Positions 25,958 through 32,801 of a stretch of 51,166 bases of DNA are shown one piece after another (position 1 is the first letter of the stretch; each line of letters starts with the position of its first letter). Made by a program: the position numbers and the translations under genes. Source of the stretch: an uncultured Mitsuokella sp. (GTDB lineage Bacteria; Bacillota; Negativicutes; Selenomonadales; Selenomonadaceae); contig CAMCBT010000009.1 in NCBI GenBank assembly GCA_945873115.1, positions 1 to 51,166 on the forward strand, given 5' to 3'. The notes beneath the pieces were generated by a model that made no database searches, was not told where the DNA came from, and saw only the letters and a program-made list of their open reading frames with translations.

Positions 25958-26918
25958 GTACTTCCACCTCCTCTTGCTTTGCCGCTAGTTTCTCTGCCAC
26001 CCGGAGCTTCGCGCTCTTTGCCCGAGGGTTCTCCGAGAGTTCTTCTTTTGTCGCTGTCCTTGCCTTGCCCAAGAGCCTTATTTCCTTCTGATGATGGCAC
26101 ATGCAGACGGGGAGCTCCGGTGGGCAGATGCAACCCCTGGTCATCTCCTGAAGGGTCCTCTTCGCGATGCGATCCTCCAGGGAGTGAAAGGTCAGGATGG
26201 CAATGCGGCCGCCTGGGGCCAGATGCTGAACCGCTACCTGAAAGGTCTGCTCCAATATAGCCAGCTCATCATTCACCTCGATGCGGATGGCCTGGAAGAT
26301 GCGCTTGGCCGGATGTCCATTCTGGGCCCTTCGCACCGCCTTCGGCACGGCCCGGCTCACGATATCCACCAGCTCGCCCGTGCGCTCGATCGGCTTTTCC
26401 GCCCTCGCCTTCACAATAAACTCTGCGATGCGCTTTCCCCAGCGCTCCTCGCCGTAGTCGTGAAAGATGCGGGCTAAGTCCTCCTCCGAGTAGGTATTCG
26501 CCACATCGGCGGCGGTCTTGCCGCCCTCCGGATTCATCCGCATGTCGAGGGGGGCATCCTGCATGTAGGAAAAGCCCCGCTCCGCCGTGTCAATCTGATG
26601 GGAGGAGACGCCGAGATCAAAGAGCACACCGGAAAGGGGTGGATCGCCTAGCGCCGAAAGTACCTTCCCAAGATAGCGGAAATTGCTGTGGACGATATCT
26701 ATCCGGCAGGGAAAGGTCGCGAGCCGCTCTTTTGCCACCGCGATGGCCTCCGCGTCCTGGTCAAGGCCGATGAGCCTTCCCTTTGGCGAAAGCCTCTCGG
26801 CGATGCGACGGGAATGGCCGGCGCCCCCCAGGGTGCAGTCCACGTAGACCCCATCGGAATCGATATGAAGTGCCTCCAGGACCTCCTCCGGCATGACGCT
26901 CACATGATGAAATTCCAA
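25944..26918 (-). CDS. rsmH: 16S rRNA m4C1402 methyltransferase RsmH (MraW)
   Basis: A 324-residue S-adenosylmethionine-dependent methyltransferase acting on 16S rRNA C1402. The SAM motif YVDCTLGGAGHSRRIAERL (about 27-45) and LDQDAEAI (about 53-60), FDLGVSSHQIDTAERGFSY (about 97-115) and the catalytic-region ILTFHSLEDRIAKR are intact. Two upstream TTG codons give a longer frame, but I favour the TTG at 26918: it starts MEFHHVSVMPEEVLEAL, the family's usual N-terminus, behind GGGGGT at 6 bases. Confidence 0.93.
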   Translation of the reverse strand: MEFHHVSVMPEEVLEALHIDSDGVYVDCTLGGAGHSRRIAERLSPKGRLIGLDQDAEAIAVAKERLATFPCRIDIVHSNFRYLGKVLSALGDPPLSGVLFDLGVSSHQIDTAERGFSYMQDAPLDMRMNPEGGKTAADVANTYSEEDLARIFHDYGEERWGKRIAEFIVKARAEKPIERTGELVDIVSRAVPKAVRRAQNGHPAKRIFQAIRIEVNDELAILEQTFQVAVQHLAPGGRIAILTFHSLEDRIAKRTLQEMTRGCICPPELPVCMCHHQKEIRLLGKARTATKEELSENPRAKSAKLRVAEKLAAKQEEVEVHAGT

Positions 26919-26946
26919 GGCTGCACCCCCACTCAACAATCAAATA

Positions 26947-27384
26947 TCAAAGGCCCAGCTCCGACAGGGACGCGGCGATGGCCGTCACATCGGGCTCCAC
27001 CTCATCGGTGTACTTCGCCCAGCGCTCTTCGCTCCACACCTCGATGCGGCTATCGGCGCCCGTGAGCACCACATCCCCCTTCAGCTCGATGCCCGCATAA
27101 CTCCGAAGATTCGCCGGCACGAGGAAGCGGCCCTGCTTGTCACACTCGAGCTCCCTGGCCCCGGCAAAGAAGAACCGCACGAGGGCCCGGGCCTCCGGCT
27201 TTGCCAGTGGCAGTGCCCGAAGCTTCGTGGAGAGCTCCTCCCAGGCCTGCTGGCCATAGAGGAAAAGGCAACCATCCAGCCCCTTTGTGATGATGAAGGT
27301 GAGGCCCAGCTCCTGGCGAAAGTCGGCGGGCAGAATGATGCGGCCCTTCGCATCGATGGTGTGGGAATACTCCCCCATGAACAT
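26947..27384 (-). CDS. mraZ: Transcriptional regulator MraZ
   Basis: A 145-residue protein with two AbrB-like halves. MFMGEYSHTIDAKGRIILPA (1-20) and the second copy ELECDKQGRFLVPANLRSYA are the DNA-binding swapped-hairpin motifs. MraZ forms a ring and regulates its own dcw operon. It begins the cluster, and three matching binding boxes lie just upstream. Confidence 0.95.
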   Translation of the reverse strand: MFMGEYSHTIDAKGRIILPADFRQELGLTFIITKGLDGCLFLYGQQAWEELSTKLRALPLAKPEARALVRFFFAGARELECDKQGRFLVPANLRSYAGIELKGDVVLTGADSRIEVWSEERWAKYTDEVEPDVTAIAASLSELGL

Positions 27385-27413
27385 CCTGCCTCACCACCTT
27401 TCGCACCAATGTG

Positions 27414-27440
27414 ACACTTTCCCCCACTTTTCACCACTTT
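27414..27440 (-). promoter_or_regulatory. MraZ operator: three AAAGTG boxes
   Basis: On the minus strand AAAGTGG (27440-27434), AAAGTGG (27430-27424) and AAAGTGT (27420-27414) recur at exact 10-base steps, one helical turn. This fits the AAAGTG[T/G]N3 triple box described for MraZ in mycoplasmas. It lies between the likely transcription start and mraZ, so it predicts autoregulation of the dcw operon. Confidence 0.85.
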
Positions 27441-27447
27441 ATATATA

Positions 27448-27476
27448 AATGTAGCAGAAAATGAGGGATTTTGCAA
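27448..27476 (-). promoter_or_regulatory. dcw operon promoter
   Basis: Minus-strand -35 TTGCAA (27471-27476) and -10 TACATT (27448-27453) with a 17-base spacer place the transcription start at about 27441, immediately before the MraZ boxes. An overlapping TATATAT is an alternative -10. Confidence 0.6.
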
Positions 27477-27592
27477 GGCTTTGTGACCTGCCTACAGACT
27501 GTAAAAAAATATCTGAAACCGAGGAGTTTTCTTGCTTTCAGCAGGATTTGCGCCCATCGCTGACGTTACAAAATTCTCTATTTCCCATAAAA

Positions 27593-27671
27593 TAAAAAAG
27601 GAGCATCCATGAGAATGCCTTCGTCCGGGGAATCCCCCCTTTCCGATTGCGCTCATGGATGCTCTTTTTCG
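27593..27671. terminator. Long terminator hairpin after the FliK-like gene
   Basis: Arms at 27595-27613 and 27652-27669 pair over 17 bases plus A/T runs (core GAGCATCCATGAG with CTCATGGATGCTC), around a 38-base loop. T-runs occur on both strands; it isolates the dcw operon from the upstream operon. The remaining bases up to 27768 and from 27477 to 27592 show no gene. Confidence 0.88.
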
Positions 27672-27768
27672 TTAACGCCCTCTCCACAACGCTGCGCTTA
27701 TGGGAGGCCATCTTCGCATGATATGTTTATTTCGCTGAGTTACGTGCAACATTCCCTTCATTTATAAA

Positions 27769-29796
27769 TCACAGGAACCTTCTCTCGCCAGTGGCGTTTA
27801 CTTCGAAATCGTGAAGCTTCAGCTTCGATCCCCGGAGGCTTCTGCGGACGTTTTGCAGATCCTCCCGGAAAGCGTCGGCGGCGTCCTTGTCGGAGAAAAA
27901 GACCCGCATATCCAGCTGGTCGCCGTTGAAGACGCGGCTTGTGAGCTCCACGGCGCCGATGGACTCGGTGAGCATGCAGATGCGGAGCCAGGTCTCCTTC
28001 CGAAGCTCTCCCGTATATCTATCCCTCGTGTTCTCGTCGTAGACATGGATATAGGCCGGGTACTTGTCCACGCCGCCGAAGAATATGGGCAGCATGAAGT
28101 TCATGGAGCGGGTGCCATCCGCCACCAAGTTGTCGCCCCCCATGGAGCCCTTCATGGAGTGGATGAAGAGCGCCACATCCTTCCCAGCCTTCTTGAGCTG
28201 GTCGGTGCTCATCTTCCGTGCTGCCGTCATGTCGCAGAGCTGCATGAAGGCCCAGAGCCGCGGGAGATCCGGAAGATTCTGCTGGATGGCGGCCTGCTGG
28301 ACCGTTGCCGGCACATTTTGCTGGCAGACCCGGATGAGTAGCTGAAGCTGACGGGCATCCTTTTCAGAGAGGACGCTCTCCTTTCCATTGACAAAGCTCT
28401 GGAGAAGCTGAGTAGCCTGCCCCGATACCGCCTTGTCCTGCAGCAGCTGGCTCGCCAGGTTCTTGAGGGACTGCAGCATTTGCGGGCTGTTTTCCAGAGG
28501 CTCATTCATCAGGGCAGCCTTCGCCTGCTGCATGGCAGCTGTCAGGGACGGGGTATTGCTTCCCCTTGCTGCCTGCTGGTCACTATTTTCTGCCAGCTGC
28601 AGGCTCGTGGCATTCCCCTGGCCATTTTGCTGCACCATGGCCTGGGCATTGGTGCCTGAAGGCTGCTGGGGGGCTGCCCCCCTAGCCATTTGCATGAGTG
28701 GTGTGCCCTGCCCACTGCTATTGCCATTCCCGAGTTGGCCCTGTCCAGCAAACTGGGGAGAGAGGGTGCCCCTTGCCATTTGCTGGGGAGCTGCAGTCCC
28801 CTGTCCTGTCCCCTGGGCACCTCCCCCCTGCTGGGTCCCGCTTCCCGGGGCCGACTGTCCATTGCCCTGCTGCGTATTTTGCAGCTGGCCTGCCGGTCCA
28901 TTGCCCTGCGGCGACTGCTGAGGCTGGGCCCCCTGAGTGGATGCCCCCGACGCATTTCCATTTGACTGGGGAGACTCGGGCGTGAAGGTGCCCTTCGTTG
29001 CCTGCTGGCCCCCCTGCGGGAAGCTTGTGCCGTTTTGCAGCGTCTGTCCGCCTCCGGTGCTTCCGGAAGCATTTGTGCCCTGCTGTCTCCCAGAAAGGGT
29101 CTGCGCCTCTCCCCCCGCATTTTCCGCTGAAGGCCGGGGCATGAAGAAATCCACCAGTTTCTTTAGAAAGGCCAGGGAATCTCCGCCTGTGCCTTGGATA
29201 GGCTGGGTACTCTGTCCTCCCTGGGAGAGAGTCGCCAAAAGCGACTGCACCTCCTTTGGCAGCACCTCCTCCGGCGGATTATCCAAGAGCGCAAAGGCCA
29301 CCTTCGCGAGGATGACGGGCTCCAGCTGCTGGTCCGTGGCCTGTCCGACACTGCCCTTGAGGCTTTGGAGAAGCATGCTCAGGGAATCGGGAATATCAAC
29401 GGTGTAACCCTTTTCAGAGAGGCTCGAGAGCTGGAAGAGCATCCGGGCGAATGACTCAAGCTGGTCCATGGAGAAGCGCTGGCTCTCCATGGTGCTGCCG
29501 AGCCCCCGGCCTAGGGTCTCACTGTAGGAAAAGGCCTGCTTCAGCACATTATCGATGACCTGCTGGAGCTCCTTTGGCATGGCATCCACCGGCTCCTCGC
29601 TGCTCGCGGAAATCTTCGACAGGATGCCCGCCATGTCATTGACGGCCGTCTTAATGGCCACGTCCGTGCGGGGGCTGAAACCAGTGGAGGCGCTGCCGTC
29701 TCCCCGGCGCTCGACGGCGCCGGATTTTCCTGTCTGCTGGGGCCTGTCGGCGGGACGAATGCCGACGGTCATGGGGCCGTTTGCCTGCATCGGCAT
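27769..29796 (-). CDS. FliK-like (Flg_hook C-terminus) protein with Gln/Gly-rich centre
   Basis: A 675-residue protein in three parts. An N-terminal helical region (about 40-230) leads into a long low-complexity centre (about 235-430) rich in Gln, Gly, Asn, Ser and Thr, then a C-terminal half with a fold-like end. Residues about 585-665 (GAVELTSRVFNGDQLDMRVF onward, then LRGSKLKLHDFEV) resemble the C-terminal Flg_hook domain of the flagellar hook-length protein FliK. No signal peptide or membrane helix is seen. AAAGGTG lies 9 bases before the ATG. It is last in an operon of housekeeping genes (rnhB upstream by 61 bases), with no flagellar gene nearby. Function is unknown. Confidence 0.6.
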   Translation of the reverse strand: MPMQANGPMTVGIRPADRPQQTGKSGAVERRGDGSASTGFSPRTDVAIKTAVNDMAGILSKISASSEEPVDAMPKELQQVIDNVLKQAFSYSETLGRGLGSTMESQRFSMDQLESFARMLFQLSSLSEKGYTVDIPDSLSMLLQSLKGSVGQATDQQLEPVILAKVAFALLDNPPEEVLPKEVQSLLATLSQGGQSTQPIQGTGGDSLAFLKKLVDFFMPRPSAENAGGEAQTLSGRQQGTNASGSTGGGQTLQNGTSFPQGGQQATKGTFTPESPQSNGNASGASTQGAQPQQSPQGNGPAGQLQNTQQGNGQSAPGSGTQQGGGAQGTGQGTAAPQQMARGTLSPQFAGQGQLGNGNSSGQGTPLMQMARGAAPQQPSGTNAQAMVQQNGQGNATSLQLAENSDQQAARGSNTPSLTAAMQQAKAALMNEPLENSPQMLQSLKNLASQLLQDKAVSGQATQLLQSFVNGKESVLSEKDARQLQLLIRVCQQNVPATVQQAAIQQNLPDLPRLWAFMQLCDMTAARKMSTDQLKKAGKDVALFIHSMKGSMGGDNLVADGTRSMNFMLPIFFGGVDKYPAYIHVYDENTRDRYTGELRKETWLRICMLTESIGAVELTSRVFNGDQLDMRVFFSDKDAADAFREDLQNVRRSLRGSKLKLHDFEVNATGERRFL

Positions 29797-29857
29797 CCGA
29801 TCTCACACCTTTCCTATCCTGCGGAGCCAATCGCTCCGCTCCATTTCTATCGTAAAA

Positions 29858-30634
29858 TTATTTCCACCCCGCCGCAATCGAGCGCACGGGCTCAAAGGTC
29901 AGGCGATGGATGGGCGAAGGCCCGTATTTTTTCAATGCCTCGATATGCTCCGCTGTCCCATAGCCTTTATGGTGGCCGAAACCGTACTCCGGGTAGAGGG
30001 CATCGTACTCCTTCATGAGCCGGTCACGGGTGACCTTCGCGATGATGGAGGCCGCCGCGATGGAGGCAGACCGCGCGTCCCCCTTGATAAGGGACTCATG
30101 GGCCATGGGGAGACTCGAAAGCGGCATGGCATCCACCAGCACCTTCTCCGGCGCGGGCTCAAGACCGAATATGGCATCGTACATGCCATTCATGGTGGCC
30201 TGGTAGATATTGACCCGGTCGATGGTCTTCGCATCCACCAGCACGCTGGAGACGGTGACGGCCTTCTCCTCTATCTCCTCGTAGAGTTCCTCGCGCACGC
30301 TCTCCGAAAGCTTCTTGGAGTCGTCGAGCTTTGGGAGCACCAGCTCGTGGGGCAATATGACGGCCGCCACGGACACGGGGCCCGCCAGGGGGCCTCTTCC
30401 CGCCTCGTCGACGCCTGCCACGAGGGAGAGCCCCTCCTGCCAGGCCATGCGCTCGAAGGCGTAAAGGGAGAGCACCCGCTGCCGCTCCTTCCTCATCCGC
30501 TCATAGCGGCGAAGGGCCGTGCCCACTGCCTTTCGCGAGTCCAGCTGGCAGGAGGCGAGGAAGTCTTCCTCCACATCGCCCTGGGCTAGAATATTCTCTA
30601 TTTCCTTTATCGTATATTCTCGCGCGTTCTTCAC
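29858..30634 (-). CDS. rnhB: Ribonuclease HII
   Basis: A 258-residue enzyme that removes RNA from RNA-DNA hybrids and single ribonucleotides from DNA. The catalytic motif GVDEAGRGPLAGPV (about 73-86) and the later LVDAMPL and GDARSASIAAASIIAKVTRD segments supply the acidic residues. It has the roughly 70-residue N-terminal extension common in Firmicutes RNase HII. The start is GTG, overlapping the rbgA stop as GTGA, with GGGGAAG upstream. Confidence 0.95.
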   Translation of the reverse strand: MKNAREYTIKEIENILAQGDVEEDFLASCQLDSRKAVGTALRRYERMRKERQRVLSLYAFERMAWQEGLSLVAGVDEAGRGPLAGPVSVAAVILPHELVLPKLDDSKKLSESVREELYEEIEEKAVTVSSVLVDAKTIDRVNIYQATMNGMYDAIFGLEPAPEKVLVDAMPLSSLPMAHESLIKGDARSASIAAASIIAKVTRDRLMKEYDALYPEYGFGHHKGYGTAEHIEALKKYGPSPIHRLTFEPVRSIAAGWK

Positions 30635-31521
30635 TCTTTCTTCCCCTCGGGCGGCATTTCCAGGGTCACGGAGCCCAGGCGGCCGCTGCGGAACTCCTGC
30701 AGCACGATGTTCTGGGCCTTCTCCAGGTCGATTTCGCCACCCTTGACGAGGCAGCCCCGATTCCGACCGATGAGGGCGAGGAGCTCCATAGGGCGCTCTG
30801 GGATGTCCTCCTTCAGCTTGAACCTCTCCCGGAGCCTCTCAGCGTAGCGTTTCCCCAGCACCTGCAGCAAGATCAGCACCACTGCCTCCCGGTCGTAGAT
30901 ATTATCGTTGATGGCCCCCGTAAAGGCGAGGCGAAGCCCCACCTCCTTGTCCTCGAATTTTGGCCAGAGGATGCCCGGGGTGTCGAGGAGATCCAGGGAA
31001 GAGCCGATTTTCACCCACTGCTTTGCCCGGGTGACGCCAGGCTTGTCCGCCGTCTTCGTCCTCGCCGCCCCCGCCAGCCTATTTATGAGGGAGCTCTTTC
31101 CCACATTCGGGATGCCGAGGATCATGCAGCGGGCAGCCCGGGCCTTTCCCCCGGCCTTGACGAATTTCTCCGCCCGAGGACGAGCCAGCTCCTCCGCCTC
31201 CCGCACCAGGGCCTTGAGTCCTTTCCCTTTCTGGGCATCCACGGCGACGGCCTTGAGGCCGCGGGACGCAAGACTCTCCAGCCACGCCTTTGTGGCGGCA
31301 GGGTCGGCCAAGTCGCTCTTGTTGAGCACCACGAGGCGGGGCTTGTCCTTTATGATTTCCGCCAGCATGGGATTTGCGCTTGCCACGGGCACCCGGGCAT
31401 CCAGAAGCTCGAGGACCACATCCACCAGCTTCAGATTCTCCTCGATAAGCCGCTGGGCCTTCTTCATATGGCCGGGAAACCACTGCAGGTTCGGCACGTC
31501 CAACCTTTCCTCACGTTCCAT
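30631..31521 (-). CDS. rbgA: Ribosome biogenesis GTPase RbgA (YlqF)
   Basis: A 296-residue circularly permuted GTPase for late 50S subunit assembly. The G4 motif NKSD (about 69-72) comes before G1 GIPNVGKSSLIN (about 136-147) and G3 DTPG (about 178-181), the permuted order of the YlqF/YawG family. N-terminal WFPGHMKKA is diagnostic. ATG at 31521 sits one codon after an in-frame TTG; TGAGGT upstream could serve either. It is coupled to rnhB. Confidence 0.93.
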   Translation of the reverse strand: MEREERLDVPNLQWFPGHMKKAQRLIEENLKLVDVVLELLDARVPVASANPMLAEIIKDKPRLVVLNKSDLADPAATKAWLESLASRGLKAVAVDAQKGKGLKALVREAEELARPRAEKFVKAGGKARAARCMILGIPNVGKSSLINRLAGAARTKTADKPGVTRAKQWVKIGSSLDLLDTPGILWPKFEDKEVGLRLAFTGAINDNIYDREAVVLILLQVLGKRYAERLRERFKLKEDIPERPMELLALIGRNRGCLVKGGEIDLEKAQNIVLQEFRSGRLGSVTLEMPPEGKKE

Positions 31522-31587
31522 CAAATCGATACCTCACATTTTGTTCAAAGGTGCATCCATCATAATATACGGAAAAGGAGCCCTCCC

Positions 31588-32211
31588 TCATTCCTCGGGA
31601 TATAGCTCCTCGTATTTCTTTTGCATCTCCATGACGTTCTTCACGTACTCCCGGGTCTCGGCAAAGGGGATGGAATCCGCATCGTGGAAGTCCATGCCCC
31701 AGCCGTATTCCTTCATCCACTCCTGCACGTTTCCTCGCCCCGCATTGTAGGCGGCCAGCACCAGCACGGGATTGCCGTGGAACTCCTGCTGCAGGGAGTG
31801 GAGATACCAGACCCCATAGCGGATATTGCGCTCCGGCTCCTTCAGCTTCTGCTCCGTGTAGGTGGGGTCGTCCAGCTGAAGGGCAATCCACTCCGCCGTG
31901 GAGGGCATGAGCTGCATGAGGCCGATGGCCCCCCGATGGGATTTCGCGTCTCCCTGGAACTTGCTCTCTGCCTTTATGACGGCCGCCACCAGGGTGCTGT
32001 CCACATGGTAGTAGGCGGCATATCGCTCCACCTCATCCCGATAGGGAAAGGGATAGATATAGTTGCGCTCCACGGGAGCCAGCTGAAAGGCGATATAGGT
32101 GCCGAGGGCCAGGGAAAAGATGAAGAAGACGAGGCTCGAGGCCGCCAGCACCACATTGCGCTTTGCCTGCCGATAGCGGCTCTCTGCCACGCGCCGACGG
32201 AAATTATCCAT
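31588..32211 (-). CDS. Lytic transglycosylase (SLT domain)
   Basis: A 207-residue membrane-anchored murein hydrolase. One transmembrane helix (about 20-43) is followed by a lysozyme-like SLT domain with catalytic Glu in VIKAESKFQ (about 82), RGAIGLMQLMPSTAEWIA (about 93-110) and LAAYNAGRGNVQEWM. It cuts the MurNAc-GlcNAc bond to give 1,6-anhydro ends, probably acting in the periplasm. AAGGAG lies 7 bases before the ATG at 32211, which overlaps the end of coaE by 8 bases. Confidence 0.92.
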   Translation of the reverse strand: MDNFRRRVAESRYRQAKRNVVLAASSLVFFIFSLALGTYIAFQLAPVERNYIYPFPYRDEVERYAAYYHVDSTLVAAVIKAESKFQGDAKSHRGAIGLMQLMPSTAEWIALQLDDPTYTEQKLKEPERNIRYGVWYLHSLQQEFHGNPVLVLAAYNAGRGNVQEWMKEYGWGMDFHDADSIPFAETREYVKNVMEMQKKYEELYPEE

Positions 32212-32800
32212 CGATCCGCTCCTTCCAAAGCCGGTCCACTTGGGCGTAGGTGTGATCCACGGACTTTCCATTGTCGATGATGACATCTGCCAGCCGTACC
32301 TTTTCAGAAAGGGGCATCTGGGCGCGGATGCGAGCCCTTGCCTCCTCCTCCGTGCAGCTCTCCCGCTTCATCAGGCGACGAAGCTGAGTCTTTTCGTCCA
32401 CCGCCACCACCCAGTTCTCATCGGCAAAGTCCTGCCAGCCCGCCTCAAAGAGCAGGGGCACGTCGAGGACAGCGATGGAGGTGCCGTGCTCTCTGGCCTT
32501 CTCCAGCTCCAGCGTCATGGTGCTTCGCACCATTGGGTGGGCGACGGAGTCCATCCAGGCCCGCTCCGCAGGATTGGAGAACACAATCCGGCCGATGGCC
32601 CGGCGATCGAGCGTCGCATCCGGCTGGAGGATACCCTCGCCGAAATGGTCGATATAGAGCTCGTAGAGCCTGCCGCCGGGGGCAGAAAGGGCGTGGGAGA
32701 TGGCATCCGCGTCGAGGATGCGGGCCCCCAGCTCCCGAAGATGATAGGAGACGGTGCTCTTGCCGCAGGCGATGCCGCCCGTAAGGCCGATAATGCGCAT
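32204..32800 (-). CDS. coaE: Dephospho-CoA kinase
   Basis: A 198-residue kinase catalysing the last step of coenzyme A synthesis. The P-loop GLTGGIACGKSTVS (about 5-18), DADAISH (about 31-37) and VLDVPLLFEAGW (about 110-121) are canonical. The start at 32800 lies 1 base after the polA stop, so the two are tightly linked; a longer frame from 32830 would overlap polA. polA-coaE adjacency is common in Firmicutes. Confidence 0.94.
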   Translation of the reverse strand: MRIIGLTGGIACGKSTVSYHLRELGARILDADAISHALSAPGGRLYELYIDHFGEGILQPDATLDRRAIGRIVFSNPAERAWMDSVAHPMVRSTMTLELEKAREHGTSIAVLDVPLLFEAGWQDFADENWVVAVDEKTQLRRLMKRESCTEEEARARIRAQMPLSEKVRLADVIIDNGKSVDHTYAQVDRLWKERIDG

Positions 32801-32801
32801 A

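Noticed and set aside
28480..29120. CRISPR or tandem repeat array in the Gln/Gly-rich region
   Set aside because: The repetition is protein-level low complexity (CAG/GGC/AAT codons) with no regular repeat-spacer unit.
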